Source: Ureibacillus sinduriensis BLB-1 = JCM 15800
Lineage (GTDB): Bacteria; Bacillota; Bacilli; Bacillales_A; Planococcaceae
NCBI RefSeq assembly: GCF_000772955.1
Contig: NZ_JPVO01000040.1
Span: 1 to 64,000 of the forward strand
DNA: 64,000 bases
Reading direction: 5' to 3'
Of the stretch, positions 1 to 8,988 are shown piece by piece (within the stretch, counting starts at the first letter, position 1; every line of letters starts with the position of its first letter). The notes under the pieces were generated by a model, which worked only from the letters and a program-made list of their open reading frames with translations, was not told where the DNA came from and did no database searches. A program made the position numbers and the translations under genes.

Positions 1-28
1 CCCCTGTGAGAGTAGGACGTCGCTAGGC
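1..28 (+). rRNA. rrf: 5S rRNA, 3' end (partial)
   Basis: The window opens inside the conserved 3' part of a bacterial 5S rRNA; the segment CCCCTGTGAGAGTAGGACGT is the typical 3' half of helix IV/V and helix I in Bacillales. A rho-independent terminator follows within 10 nt, as expected for the last gene of an rRNA operon. The 5' part lies upstream of the window. Confidence 0.9.
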
Positions 29-35
29 ATACAGA

Positions 36-62
36 AACCACTGAGTAGTCAGTGGTTTTTTT
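36..62 (+). terminator. rRNA operon terminator
   Basis: ACCACTGA-GTAG-TCAGTGGT forms an 8-bp stem with a 4-nt loop followed by a run of seven T. It lies 8 nt after the 5S end, so it ends the rRNA operon. Confidence 0.85.
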
Positions 63-149
63 ATCGTAAATAAGCCCGCAACTACTAAAAAACCGAAGGT
101 TGATCGGCGCGGATAAGAAGCAAAAATAATAGCAGTAGAACAAACTCGA

Positions 150-264
150 GAAGTGGGAGGACCGAGGCTAACAAGGAATCAAGCAGAACGAAGCGCAATG
201 TACTTTGTACATGGCCATCGGCTCAACGCAGATGACGCTGTTAGCCGACGTGTCATCCCACTTC
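150..264. repeat. Large interrupted inverted repeat upstream of the 5S remnant
   Basis: The outer arms GAAGTGGGA (150-158) and TCCCACTTC (256-264) are exact reverse complements. Nested inside are GGCTAAC (166-172) and GTTAGCC (240-246), and near the middle ATGTAC-TTT-GTACAT (198-212). The whole could fold into a ~115-nt branched hairpin. It sits just before a truncated 5S sequence. I do not recognise it; it could be a dispersed palindromic repeat or a non-coding RNA. Confidence 0.6.
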
Positions 265-270
265 GTAGAA

Positions 271-322
271 TAGCGCCGATGGTAGATGGGGGCACCCCTG
301 TGAGAGTAGGACGTCGCTAGGC
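271..322 (+). pseudogene. Truncated second 5S rRNA copy
   Basis: From AGCGCCGATGGTAG onward the sequence follows the 3' half of 5S rRNA. Positions 295-351 repeat positions 1-57 with one mismatch (A29 versus C323). The 5' half of the 5S gene is absent and replaced by the inverted-repeat element at 150-264, so this cannot encode a full 5S rRNA. It most likely arose by duplication or unequal recombination at the end of the rRNA operon. Confidence 0.75.
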
Positions 323-329
323 CTACAGA

Positions 330-356
330 AACCACTGAGTAGTCAGTGGTTTTTTA
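330..356 (+). terminator. Duplicate rRNA-type terminator
   Basis: Exact copy of the terminator stem at 37-56 (ACCACTGA-GTAG-TCAGTGGT, here 331-350) followed by six T. It follows the truncated 5S copy. Confidence 0.8.
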
Positions 357-483
357 TTGTGTTCGTAGATGATAAGATTAAATACATAAATACTAAACTA
401 AAAATCTCTTTTTTCATTAATGTCACATGATAACGCTGGCACATAAATATAGTGGTAGTAAGTCTTTTCTTGGAGTGATGTTA

Positions 484-840
484 ATGAATAAAACACGATT
501 AAGACGAAATATAATTGCCTTATTATTAATTACCATAGTTGCTACCATTGTGCTTATTTCAAAATGGTATTATGAAGTAAATAAATATCACGATATTACG
601 GACATGAATTCATTTCGCTGGCAAATGAATATGAATAAAGAAGAATTCTCAAAACTTGAAAATGGGATGTCGTATCTAGAAGTGGTGGAAGTAGCAAAGG
701 GAGAAGGGGAACTTGTTGAGGAAGGGGTATATGTTTGGAAAGATGAGTTATTGATGACTCAGATATACGAAGTACACTTCCAGGATGGAAAGCTGGAAGA
801 AAAGAGGATAGTTGAAAAGCGGGGTTACTCAAAGCGATAA
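484..840 (+). CDS. Small membrane-anchored protein, DUF3862-like
   Basis: I place the start at ATG 484, 8 nt after the TGGAG Shine-Dalgarno at 471-475; an upstream in-frame ATG at 427 has no ribosome binding site. The 118-residue product has a positively charged N-terminus, then one hydrophobic helix (about residues 9-26), so it should be anchored at the membrane with an outer domain. The segment with NGMSYLEVVEVAKGEGE and later VHFQDGKL resembles the DUF3862/SmpA-like fold found in small lipoproteins and BLIP-like proteins. Function is unknown. It stands alone between the rRNA operon and tsaE. Confidence 0.7.
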   Translation: MNKTRLRRNIIALLLITIVATIVLISKWYYEVNKYHDITDMNSFRWQMNMNKEEFSKLENGMSYLEVVEVAKGEGELVEEGVYVWKDELLMTQIYEVHFQDGKLEEKRIVEKRGYSKR

Positions 841-1001
841 TTCCTAGATCGAGAGTATAGTATATTCAGTTCTCAATTCGATAAAAATATAAATTTTGGA
901 ACGAGATTATGTTTATTTTTCGAATAGCAAGGTATAGACTTTGAACATTTAACGCCGTTTAGGTAAACTTATGGTAATGTGATTGCGAGAGGATAGTTAA
1001 A

Positions 1002-1451
1002 ATGATATTAGAAAAGGAAGTTATGTCCTTAGAAGAAACACAAAGTTTGGCACAGCGGATGGCACACTTATTGGAAGCTCAAGATACAATTACGCTTGAG
1101 GGCGATTTAGGTGCCGGCAAAACGACATTTACACAGGCGCTTGCTAAGGGCCTTGGAATTACTAGAACAGTAAATAGTCCGACCTTTACTATTATGAAGC
1201 AATATGAGGGCAGACTACCTTTTAACCATTTAGATGTTTATCGATTGGCAGATAGTGATGAGGATCTCGGGTGGGAAGAGATTTTCTATGGCGATGCGGT
1301 AACTGTTGTAGAATGGGCCCATTTAATAGAAGAATATTTACCTAATGAACGGTTGGCAATTGAAATTCATCGAATCGATAACGATAAGCGGAAATTTATA
1401 TTAAAGCCAATTGGTGTGCGATATGAACAGTTGTGTAAGGAGTTATTTTAA
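1002..1451 (+). CDS. tsaE: tRNA t6A biosynthesis ATPase TsaE
   Basis: TsaE (YdiB) is the P-loop ATPase that, with TsaB and TsaD, installs threonylcarbamoyl on A37 of ANN-decoding tRNAs in the cytoplasm. The Walker A motif GDLGAGKTT is visible near residues 34-42, followed by the family motif NSPTFTIM and HLDVYRL. The length of 149 residues is normal. Its stop codon overlaps the tsaB start by one base (TAATG), so the genes are translationally coupled. It is first in the conserved tsaE-tsaB-rimI-tsaD operon. Confidence 0.95.
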   Translation: MILEKEVMSLEETQSLAQRMAHLLEAQDTITLEGDLGAGKTTFTQALAKGLGITRTVNSPTFTIMKQYEGRLPFNHLDVYRLADSDEDLGWEEIFYGDAVTVVEWAHLIEEYLPNERLAIEIHRIDNDKRKFILKPIGVRYEQLCKELF

Positions 1452-2152
1452 TGATTTGGTTAGGAATTGAAACATCGAACTCACCCTTATCAATAGCCAT
1501 TGTAGAAAATGGACAGATTGTAGAGGAGATCGTACAAAACGAAAAACTAACGCATTCGGTTACCGTGATGCCAACAATAGAAGAGCTTTTCCAAAAAGCT
1601 GATGTAAAACCTATAAATCTAGATGCAATTGCTGTCTCGGAAGGACCAGGGTCCTATACAGGATTACGTATTGGTGTAACGGTCGCTAAAACTTTGGCAT
1701 GGACATTAAAAAAACCATTGGTCGGAGTTTCGAGCCTGCAAGTATTAGCCGCAAATGGACAAGGTTTTAATGGTGTAATTTGCTCGCTCTTTGATGCAAG
1801 AAGGCAAAATGTATATGCAGCAGCCTATGATGGCGAAACACTACAGCCATTGATTAAAGACCATCACACTTCGATCGTTGGCTTACTGGAACAATTACAT
1901 GATTTAAATATGCCGGTATTATTTGTAGGTATTGATGTAGAGAACTTTAAGGAAGTAATTGCAGACCGATTGGGTGAACATGCGTTATTTGCAGATGCAT
2001 CCCTTGCATTACCTAGGGGTTCCAAGCTTATAGAATTGGCACAAAAACAACCATTATCACAGATTGATGAAGTTCATGGCTTTGTTCCACAATACCATCG
2101 TATAACGGAGGCAGAAGCAAATTGGATTAAAGATCAGAAAAAGGGGCAGTAA
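1451..2152 (+). CDS. tsaB: tRNA t6A biosynthesis protein TsaB
   Basis: TsaB (YdiC) is the non-catalytic ASKHA-fold partner of TsaD in t6A synthesis. The N-terminus has the family pattern GIETSNSPLSIAI and a later SEGPGSYTGLRIG, typical of TsaB/YeaZ. The 233-residue length is usual. It starts on the last base of the tsaE stop codon and ends 2 nt before rimI, so it belongs to one transcript. Confidence 0.95.
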   Translation: MIWLGIETSNSPLSIAIVENGQIVEEIVQNEKLTHSVTVMPTIEELFQKADVKPINLDAIAVSEGPGSYTGLRIGVTVAKTLAWTLKKPLVGVSSLQVLAANGQGFNGVICSLFDARRQNVYAAAYDGETLQPLIKDHHTSIVGLLEQLHDLNMPVLFVGIDVENFKEVIADRLGEHALFADASLALPRGSKLIELAQKQPLSQIDEVHGFVPQYHRITEAEANWIKDQKKGQ

Positions 2153-2154
2153 AA

Positions 2155-2604
2155 ATGGTACTATATCGTAAAATGACCCCAGAAGATGTAGAAGCAGTCC
2201 ATGAAATTGAGTTAGCTTCTTTTCCAACCCCTTGGACATTAGACTCGTTTCATTATGAAATGAGAGAAAATAACTTTGCTTATTATATTGTTGCTGAAGA
2301 TGATGATGGCAAGATTATCGGGTTTTGTGGAATGTGGCTAGTCATAGACTCGGCGCAAATAACAAATGTAGCCGTTGTTGAAACAGCAAGAGGTCTCGGC
2401 ATCGGGGAAGGATTAATGAAAGAAGCAATGCACATCGCCAGAACACGTAATGTGGACGTTATGAGTTTAGAAGTGCGGGTTTCGAACTTTGTTGCTCAAA
2501 ATCTCTACAGAAAACTTGGATTTTTAGATGGTGGAATCCGAAAAGGATATTATACAGATAATCAAGAAGATGCTCTTGTAATGTGGGTGAATTTAAATGA
2601 ATGA
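2155..2604 (+). CDS. rimI: Ribosomal protein bS18-alanine N-acetyltransferase RimI
   Basis: This GNAT-fold acetyltransferase is predicted to acetylate the N-terminal alanine of ribosomal protein S18. The acetyl-CoA loop is visible as [11 protein letters not shown] (about residues 80-90), followed by [15 protein letters not shown], which is characteristic of RimI. At 149 residues it has the standard length. It overlaps tsaD by 8 nt, and RimI between TsaB and TsaD is the normal Bacillales order (ydiD). Confidence 0.93.
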   Translation: MVLYRKMTPEDVEAVHEIELASFPTPWTLDSFHYEMRENNFAYYIVAEDDDGKIIGFCGMWLVIDSAQITNVAVVETARGLGIGEGLMKEAMHIARTRNVDVMSLEVRVSNFVAQNLYRKLGFLDGGIRKGYYTDNQEDALVMWVNLNE

Positions 2605-3613
2605 TCAATATATATTAGCAATTGAGACAAGTTGTGATGAAACAGCTGCTGCCATTATTCGTAATGGCACAGAAATAGTTTCCAATGTCGTTGCTTCACA
2701 AATCGAAAGCCAAAAGCGTTTCGGTGGAGTTGTCCCTGAAGTGGCTTCACGACACCATGTAGAACAAATTACTATCATTATAGAAGAAACGCTAGAAAAA
2801 GCGGAAATGAAGCCTTCCGAATTAACAGCAGTAGCTGTAACAGAAGGTCCGGGATTAGTAGGGGCACTATTAATAGGCATCAATGCGGCAAAAGCCTTTG
2901 CCTTTGCGCATAGCTTACCCCTGATTCCGGTGCACCATATTGCAGGACATATTTATGCCAATGCTTTAGTAGCGCCGATGCAATTTCCTTTATTGGCTTT
3001 AGTTGTTTCGGGCGGTCATACGGAGCTGGTCTTAATGAGGGAACATGGGAGCTTTGAAGTAATTGGAGAAACCCGTGACGATGCTGCGGGTGAAGCCTAT
3101 GACAAGGTGGCGCGTGTCTTGAATATGCCTTATCCAGGCGGGCCACATATTGATCGCCTTGCGCATGAAGCGCAAGTTGGGGTTGATTTTCCACGAGCAT
3201 GGTTAGAAGAGAATTCATATGACTTTAGCTTTAGTGGTTTAAAATCAGCGGTTATTAATTATAAGCATAATATGGACCAAAGAGGGGAAGAAATTGACCC
3301 TAAAAAGGTGGCTAAAGGTTTTCAGGATAGCGTAGTGGAAGTATTAACGACTAAAACGTTGCGTGCTGCCCGAGAATTCCAGGTAAATCAAGTGATTGCA
3401 GCCGGTGGGGTATCGGCGAATAAAGGTTTGAGAACAAGTTTGGAACAAGCTTTCGAAAAAGAATGTATCTCTTTCACTGTTCCACCATTAAAGCTCTGCA
3501 CCGACAACGCGGCAATGATAGGGGCAGCTGCATCTTACATGTATAACGCAGGAGTACGTGGGGATCTTGCGATGAATGGTATCCCTGGCAAGGAATTAAA
3601 AAGCTGGATATAA
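2597..3613 (+). CDS. tsaD: tRNA N6-adenosine threonylcarbamoyltransferase TsaD
   Basis: TsaD (Gcp, YdiE) transfers the threonylcarbamoyl group from threonylcarbamoyl-AMP to A37 of tRNA. The metal-binding histidines lie in HHIAGH (about residues 111-116). The N-terminal phosphate loop [13 protein letters not shown], the SGGHTEL motif and the C-terminal CTDNAAMI are all intact. The length of 338 residues is normal. It is last in the operon and is followed by a strong terminator at 3622-3655. Confidence 0.96.
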   Translation: MNDQYILAIETSCDETAAAIIRNGTEIVSNVVASQIESQKRFGGVVPEVASRHHVEQITIIIEETLEKAEMKPSELTAVAVTEGPGLVGALLIGINAAKAFAFAHSLPLIPVHHIAGHIYANALVAPMQFPLLALVVSGGHTELVLMREHGSFEVIGETRDDAAGEAYDKVARVLNMPYPGGPHIDRLAHEAQVGVDFPRAWLEENSYDFSFSGLKSAVINYKHNMDQRGEEIDPKKVAKGFQDSVVEVLTTKTLRAAREFQVNQVIAAGGVSANKGLRTSLEQAFEKECISFTVPPLKLCTDNAAMIGAAASYMYNAGVRGDLAMNGIPGKELKSWI

Positions 3614-3621
3614 ATATGTGT

Positions 3622-3655
3622 ACTGTTTCAAAGAAATTTGAAACAGTTTTTTTTA
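3622..3655 (+). terminator. Terminator of the tsa operon
   Basis: ACTGTTTCAAA and TTTGAAACAGT form an 11-bp stem with a short loop, followed by eight T. It starts 8 nt after the tsaD stop codon. Confidence 0.9.
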
Positions 3656-3713
3656 ATTCCATATTTTTTGAGTGACTAGATTAGACATCTTTTTGTTAAA
3701 TTTTTCTGAAAAC

Positions 3714-3937
3714 TTATCCACAGGCTAAGAGCATTTTTTTAAAATTGTCAAGGCGAACATTCGTACTTATGCACAAATTGTGGATAACTTGGGGATAAGA
3801 TGTGATGAAACTATATATAGTGTCAGTTTTTACACATTGAGATGTGGATTAATAAATTTGAAGTTGTGGATAATGTGGAAAAGTATGTTGATATGTTGAT
3901 ATCACTTAATTATAAGTGTGAATAAATTTGTGGAAAT
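3714..3937. promoter_or_regulatory. DnaA-box cluster between tsaD and ydiF
   Basis: Five exact matches to the DnaA box TTATNCACA lie within 212 bp: 3714-3722 (+, TTATCCACA), 3767-3775 (+, TTATGCACA), 3779-3787 (-), 3865-3873 (-) and 3917-3925 (-, TTATTCACA). Near matches sit at 3790-3798, 3828-3836, 3843-3851, 3874-3882 and 3929-3937. The interval has no ORF. Such clusters titrate DnaA or host its regulators; I recall one in the equivalent gcp-ydiF gap of B. subtilis, but cannot verify that here. Confidence 0.85.
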
Positions 3938-3990
3938 TTTTTATCGAAATTTGTCTATTGACCAAGATATATGTAAATTATTAAGTGATA

Positions 3991-4024
3991 ATAAAAATAC
4001 CATGTACGTGGGCACATGGTATTT
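3991..4024 (-). terminator. Terminator of ydiF
   Basis: AATACCATGT (3996-4005) pairs with ACATGGTATT (4014-4023). Read on the minus strand it is followed by TTTTTATTATC, a suitable U-tract, 13 nt beyond the ydiF stop codon. Confidence 0.8.
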
Positions 4025-4036
4025 AAGGAGTTTCAA

Positions 4037-5995
4037 TTAAGAGGAAAGAATATTCTCAAGTTCATCATTCAGTTCGAGCCATTGTAATTCAAGTTCGTCA
4101 TGCTTTGTTTTAATTGAATCAAGTTCTGTTTGGTACTTCATGACTTGTTCGTGGTCCTTGAAAATATCCGGTTCACACAGTTTAGCTTCAATACTTGAAA
4201 TTTGTTCACTGTATTCCATCATTTTCGCCTCCAATTCCTCCACTGTGCGGCGGATTTGCCGTTCACGTTTTTTGGCATCCTTGTCAATTTGTGAAGTGGA
4301 GGCTTTTGATGCCATTGTTGCATCGGTTGTTTTTAAGGAAGTTCTTTGGGCAGCTGCTTTCATTTCCGCCAATTCTGCGAGTTCTTGTTTTTTCTCAAGA
4401 TAATAATCATAATCACCTAGATATTCAAAAGAACCAGTTCCTGATAATTCGACAACCTTCGTAGCAATGCGATTTATAAAATAACGGTCATGGGAGACGA
4501 ATAGTAATGTGCCGGGATAGTCAATCAGTGCATTTTCTAAAACTTCTTTGCTGTCCAAATCAAGATGGTTTGTCGGCTCATCCAATACAAGTAAATTGGC
4601 TTTTTGCATCATGAGTTTGGCGAGGGCGACACGAGCTTTCTCCCCGCCGGATAATGAACTGACAGGTTTTGTCACATCATCGCCACTAAATAAAAAGCGT
4701 CCCAATATTGTACGGATATCTTTCTCATTCAATAGAGGCCATTCATCCCACAGCTCTTGAAGAACAGATTTATTGCCGGTCAGCTTTGCCTGTTCCTGAT
4801 CATAATATCCAATCTGCACGCTTGCACCATATCGAATATCGCCCGATTGGATCGGCAAATCTTTGACGATGGTTTTAAGTAAGGTTGACTTTCCTACACC
4901 ATTTGGCCCAACCAGTGCGATACGGTCTTCACGGAATATGCGCAAGTTAATATTTTTCGATACACTTTTTTCTTCGTAGCCAATCATTAAATCGTCAACA
5001 GAGAGGACATCATTTCCGCTTTGACGTTCAATTGTAAAGCCGAAATTTGCCGAACGCTCATCGCCATCAGGGGAATCCATCCACTCGGTTCGTTCCAGAA
5101 CCTTTCGGCGGCTTTGGGCCATTTTTGTTGTCGAAGCGCGGGCAATATTTTTTTGAATAAATGCTTCCAACTTGGCTTTTTCATCCTGCTGGCGTTCGAA
5201 CATTTTTAGATCTCTTTCATAGTTTTTCGCCTTTCCATCCAAATAAGCACTATAGTTTCCCACATATTTTGTCACATGAGTTCTCGACACCTCATAAACA
5301 ATCGATACAACCTGGTCCAGGAAGTAACGGTCATGGGATACGATTAAAATGGCACCTTCATAGCCCTTTAGATAGCTTTCCAACCAGCTCAATGTTTCAA
5401 TATCAAGATGGTTGGTAGGCTCGTCCAGTATTAGTAGATCGGGCTTACTGAGCAAAAGTTTTGCTAATGCCAAACGCGTTCGTTGTCCACCGGAAAGGGA
5501 GAGAATCGGTTTTTCGTAATCCTCCGGGAAAAATTGCATGCCGTGAAGCACTGAACGAGTATCTGCTTCATATTGATACCCACCGGCATCCTTAAAGTCA
5601 TGCTGCAATTGATCATACTCTGCCATTACCCGTGCATAGTTTTCAGCATTTTCGTAAACAGCTGGATCCGCCATGCGTTGTTCAAGAGAGCGTAGTTTTT
5701 TTTCTTGGCTTTTCAGTGAGTCGAATATTGTCATCATTTCGTCCCAAATCGATAAATTTGACTCAAGCCCTGCGTGTTGCTCTAGATAGCCAATTTTCAC
5801 GTCTTTTGGAATGATAATTTCTCCGGAATCATACGACATTTGACCAGCAATAATTTTGAGCAATGTCGATTTTCCTGCACCGTTACGGCCTACTAATGCA
5901 ACCCGATCTCTATGTTGAACTTCCAATTTTACTCCACTAAGTATTTCATCCGTCACAAAAGATTTATATAATTGATTTACTTGTAAAACAATCAT
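4037..5995 (-). CDS. ydiF: ABC-F family ATPase YdiF
   Basis: This soluble protein has two ABC ATPase domains and no membrane segment, the hallmark of ABC-F ribosome-associated translation factors. Domain 1 carries GRNGAGKST (about residues 36-44) and LSGGQRTR; domain 2 carries GPNGVGKST and LSGGEKAR. Between them is the interdomain linker that reaches the ribosomal peptidyl-transferase centre in this family. The C-terminal ~90 residues are a Lys/Glu-rich coiled coil. The 652-residue length matches YdiF (about 640). It is convergent with the tsa operon and divergent from rex. Confidence 0.92.
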   Translation of the reverse strand: MIVLQVNQLYKSFVTDEILSGVKLEVQHRDRVALVGRNGAGKSTLLKIIAGQMSYDSGEIIIPKDVKIGYLEQHAGLESNLSIWDEMMTIFDSLKSQEKKLRSLEQRMADPAVYENAENYARVMAEYDQLQHDFKDAGGYQYEADTRSVLHGMQFFPEDYEKPILSLSGGQRTRLALAKLLLSKPDLLILDEPTNHLDIETLSWLESYLKGYEGAILIVSHDRYFLDQVVSIVYEVSRTHVTKYVGNYSAYLDGKAKNYERDLKMFERQQDEKAKLEAFIQKNIARASTTKMAQSRRKVLERTEWMDSPDGDERSANFGFTIERQSGNDVLSVDDLMIGYEEKSVSKNINLRIFREDRIALVGPNGVGKSTLLKTIVKDLPIQSGDIRYGASVQIGYYDQEQAKLTGNKSVLQELWDEWPLLNEKDIRTILGRFLFSGDDVTKPVSSLSGGEKARVALAKLMMQKANLLVLDEPTNHLDLDSKEVLENALIDYPGTLLFVSHDRYFINRIATKVVELSGTGSFEYLGDYDYYLEKKQELAELAEMKAAAQRTSLKTTDATMASKASTSQIDKDAKKRERQIRRTVEELEAKMMEYSEQISSIEAKLCEPDIFKDHEQVMKYQTELDSIKTKHDELELQWLELNDELENILSS

Positions 5996-6241
5996 CTTAA
6001 CACCTCAGTTCTATCCTTAGTGTAATAGATGAAGAAACCTTGCGCAATGCGGATGCTTTACTTCTTTCTGCATGTTTAGTAAGATGAAAACGATTTTGAA
6101 TTACATTCATTTCACAAGCGTTGACTCAAACCTGCTAAGGAATATTGACTTGGTGGGAGATTATATTAGAGATATAGACTATAATCATTTATACAGATGG
6201 GGGTAAACAATTAGTTTGGGAAATAGATTGGGGGATAATGT

Positions 6242-6874
6242 GTGAAGCAAGACATGAAGATTCCACAGGCAACGACTAAAAGACTTCCGCTCTATTATCG
6301 TTTTTTACAAAACTTCGCCAATGATGGAAAGCGAAGGATCTCATCGCAGGAATTGAGTGAAGCAATGAAAATTGACTCTGCAACCATACGAAGAGATTTT
6401 TCATATTTTGGCGCTCTCGGTAAAAAGGGATATGGATATGATGTTCTTTATTTGCTTGAATTTTTTAGACAAACACTCGATCAGGATGAAGGTGCAAATG
6501 TAGCATTGATTGGTGTGGGGAACTTAGGAAACGCTTTTTTAAAATACAATTTCCAAAAGAATCACAATACAAGAATCGTAGTGGCGTTTGACTCGAAAGC
6601 ACCCCGAGAAGGGATGGAAGTTAACGGGATACCGGTTTATCATCCGGATCGTCTAGAGGAAATGTATCATGAATATAAAGCAGAGATGGCTATCTTGACT
6701 GTATCCTCGCGTTCCGCTCAAATTATGGCCGATCGGTTAGCTGCAATCGATGCAAAAGGGATTTTAAATTTCACACCGGTCCGGTTAAATGTACCGGATT
6801 CCATGAAGATGATGAATATCGATTTATCCGTTGAACTAGAAGCTTTAATCTATTTGATACGTAATAGTGATTGA
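6242..6874 (+). CDS. rex: Redox-sensing transcriptional repressor Rex
   Basis: Rex senses the NADH/NAD+ ratio and represses fermentative and respiratory genes when NADH is low. The N-terminal winged helix (residues ~1-80) contains the recognition sequence [21 protein letters not shown]; the Rossmann part follows with [11 protein letters not shown] near residue 90. The length is 210 residues. The start is GTG at 6242 after a GGGGGAT Shine-Dalgarno; an in-frame ATG at 6254 is an alternative. It precedes tatA-tatC as in B. subtilis (ydiH). Confidence 0.95.
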   Translation: MKQDMKIPQATTKRLPLYYRFLQNFANDGKRRISSQELSEAMKIDSATIRRDFSYFGALGKKGYGYDVLYLLEFFRQTLDQDEGANVALIGVGNLGNAFLKYNFQKNHNTRIVVAFDSKAPREGMEVNGIPVYHPDRLEEMYHEYKAEMAILTVSSRSAQIMADRLAAIDAKGILNFTPVRLNVPDSMKMMNIDLSVELEALIYLIRNSD

Positions 6875-6953
6875 CACAAAGTATTAAAATTTATCCATTA
6901 GCAAATTGCGACAAGATGAGATAAAATGTACATATAATAGAGGAGGTGGCTAC

Positions 6954-7178
6954 ATGGTTATGCATTTAAATGCAATTTCACCATTTGCCGTAGTTATTAT
7001 TTGTGTAGTAGCCCTGTTGGTTTTTGGACCAAAGAAATTGCCTGAACTAGGTAGAGCGATGGGAACAACGTTGCGTGAGTTCAAAAAGGGAACTAGTGGG
7101 TTATTGGATGATGAGGTAGAAAAGAAAAAAAACGCGAGTGTCATCGAACAAAAAGATCTAGAAAAAGAAAACAAGTAA
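6954..7178 (+). CDS. tatA: Twin-arginine translocase subunit TatA
   Basis: TatA forms the pore-like component that moves folded, twin-arginine-signal proteins across the membrane. I use ATG 6954, directly behind AGGAGGTGG at 6941-6949, giving 74 residues; the upstream in-frame start at 6906 lacks a ribosome binding site. One N-terminal membrane helix is followed by the hallmark VFGPKKLPELGRAMG and FKKG, then a charged amphipathic tail. It lies 18 nt before tatC, matching the tatAy-tatCy pair of B. subtilis. Confidence 0.95.
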   Translation: MVMHLNAISPFAVVIICVVALLVFGPKKLPELGRAMGTTLREFKKGTSGLLDDEVEKKKNASVIEQKDLEKENK

Positions 7179-7196
7179 GTTAAGGATGTCTATTTC

Positions 7197-8024
7197 ATGA
7201 ATCCAAAAGATCTCACTGTTATTGAACATATAGAGGAATTAAGAAAACGCCTATTTGTATGTGCTATTTTCTTTATTCTTTCCTTAATTGTGAGCTTTTA
7301 TTTTGCAAAGCCGATTATTAAATATATTCAGTATAGCGAACAAGCAGAGCAATTGACTTTAAACGCTTTCAATGTAGGTGATCCACTTACTGTTTATTTG
7401 GAAGTTACATTTATTGTGGCGCTCATCTTCACATCGCCCATTCTTCTATACCAGCTTTGGGCGTTTATCACGCCTGGTCTCCATGAAACCGAGAGAAAAG
7501 CAACGTTAAAATACATTCCGTATGCATTCTTATTGTTTGTTGTAGGACTAGCATTTGGTTATTATGTTTTATTTCCGAACGTGATGAATTTCATGATGCA
7601 TTTATCGCAAGATCTTGAAATTCAACAAACAATCGGGATAAATGAATATTTCGGATTCTTATTCAAATTGGTCGTACCATTCGGCATTATCTTCGAATTG
7701 CCGGTTGTGATGCTTTTCCTGGCACGCTTGGGAATTTTAGATCCCCAGCTTATGGTGAAAATACGTAAGTATGCTTACTTTGTTTTATTTGTACTCGCTG
7801 TACTCGTGGCACCACCAGATATTATTTCATATATTTTGATTTCAATCCCATTATTTGTCTTATATGAGATCAGTATTGTGATAGCACGGATTGGCTACAA
7901 AAAATACCGAGTGGCTGAAGAAATGCGTATTCAAGAAGAGAAAGAAATCGCCCAAAAAATCCAGATTGAAGAATTACTGGCTGAACAACGCCGTCAAATT
8001 GAAGAAATGACAAATCGACAATAA
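7197..8024 (+). CDS. tatC: Twin-arginine translocase subunit TatC
   Basis: TatC is the polytopic receptor that recognises twin-arginine signal peptides. The 275-residue product opens with HIEELRKRLFV, the conserved TatC N-terminus, and has six predicted membrane segments. FGIIFELPVV in the second half is also conserved. The C-terminal ~45 residues form a charged, glutamine/glutamate-rich tail slightly longer than in most TatC proteins. It ends in a strong terminator. Confidence 0.95.
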   Translation: MNPKDLTVIEHIEELRKRLFVCAIFFILSLIVSFYFAKPIIKYIQYSEQAEQLTLNAFNVGDPLTVYLEVTFIVALIFTSPILLYQLWAFITPGLHETERKATLKYIPYAFLLFVVGLAFGYYVLFPNVMNFMMHLSQDLEIQQTIGINEYFGFLFKLVVPFGIIFELPVVMLFLARLGILDPQLMVKIRKYAYFVLFVLAVLVAPPDIISYILISIPLFVLYEISIVIARIGYKKYRVAEEMRIQEEKEIAQKIQIEELLAEQRRQIEEMTNRQ

Positions 8025-8029
8025 ATTAA

Positions 8030-8076
8030 AAAGCCTATTTTCAGGAAGATGAACTGTTCCTGAAAATAGGCTTTTT
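8030..8076. terminator. Bidirectional terminator, tatC / CPBP gene
   Basis: AGCCTATTTTCAGGA pairs with TCCTGAAAATAGGCT across an 11-nt loop. A T-run follows on the + strand (end of tatC) and a weaker one on the minus strand (end of the convergent protease gene at 8082). Confidence 0.85.
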
Positions 8077-8081
8077 TATTG

Positions 8082-8792
8082 TTACTGAAAGAGATGGGCA
8101 TTCATCTGAACTATTGTCACAAAGCCATTCAGCAGCATATGTGCAATAATCGAAGTGAGTATCCGGTGTGTTTTATAATATAAAAACGCAAAAACAAATC
8201 CACTAATCGTATATAAAATAATATGTGTAAAGTCCAAGTGAATTAGAGCAAAAATAATCGAACTGATAATTCCTGCTACCCAGAAGTTTTGTGTTTGTAC
8301 AATGGAACCAAAGATAACACGCCGAAAAACAAGCTCTTCCAAAAAAGGTCCTAAAAAAACTGTAGCCAGTATGATAATAGGGGCAACTTCCGTTAAAAGG
8401 ATAATTGTTTTTGTATTCTCAGAACCTTGTTGAATGCCTAATCCCGTCTCAATCATCGCTCCTATCGTTTGACCGAGAAAAACTAGGAAAAATCCAATAA
8501 TGCCCCAACCGATTGAAACAGGAATTGAAGCTTTTTCCCCTTTAAATATATTCCAAAAGTTCTTATTTCTAGAAATTAGGAATATACAAACTAAGAATGC
8601 AATTGCAAAAGAGATTGTATTCCACCATCCGGCAAGCGCAATTTCTCCATTTCCATCTTGTGAAAAAAATTGCAGGAAGAATGGCTTAACAAGTGGAATT
8701 GTAAATATAAAGCCGGATAAATGCATGACTATGTAAGTGATTAAAACATAAAAGGCCGTTTTTTGGGTCTGGATTTTTGTAGAAGTACTCAA
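8082..8792 (-). CDS. CPBP family intramembrane metalloprotease (YdiL-like)
   Basis: The 236-residue protein has about seven or eight hydrophobic segments and the CPBP/Abi motifs in order: LEELVFRR (motif 1, EExxxR), FALIHLDF (motif 2) and HMLLNGF (motif 3). These supply the Glu and His residues of an intramembrane glutamic/metallo-protease. The substrate is unknown. The position just before groES matches ydiL of B. subtilis. It is transcribed away from groES. Confidence 0.85.
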   Translation of the reverse strand: MSTSTKIQTQKTAFYVLITYIVMHLSGFIFTIPLVKPFFLQFFSQDGNGEIALAGWWNTISFAIAFLVCIFLISRNKNFWNIFKGEKASIPVSIGWGIIGFFLVFLGQTIGAMIETGLGIQQGSENTKTIILLTEVAPIIILATVFLGPFLEELVFRRVIFGSIVQTQNFWVAGIISSIIFALIHLDFTHIILYTISGFVFAFLYYKTHRILTSIIAHMLLNGFVTIVQMNAHLFQ

Positions 8793-8988
8793 TAGTTTAA
8801 TTCCCTCTTTCTTAATCTAATCTTTAAAGCTTTGTTCTTTCCTAGAGGTATACAGTCATAGTGAAGGCAACCCGCAAAATCAAAGGAGCTATACGATCAG
8901 CTTAAACTGCAATTTTTACGAATAATACACTCTATGCTTCTATTGTAGATGAATACAGAAAGAAAACAAAATTTTTTAGGCTTCTCAC

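Noticed and set aside
6094-6117. Rex operator upstream of rex
   Set aside because: TTTTGAA and TTCACAA resemble the two arms of the Rex site but are separated by 10 instead of 6 nt, so binding is doubtful.
6906-6953. Longer TatA start at 6906 and a TATAAT at 6933-6938 as a promoter
   Set aside because: The upstream start has no Shine-Dalgarno, and a promoter at 6933 would place the transcript start inside the tatA ribosome binding site.
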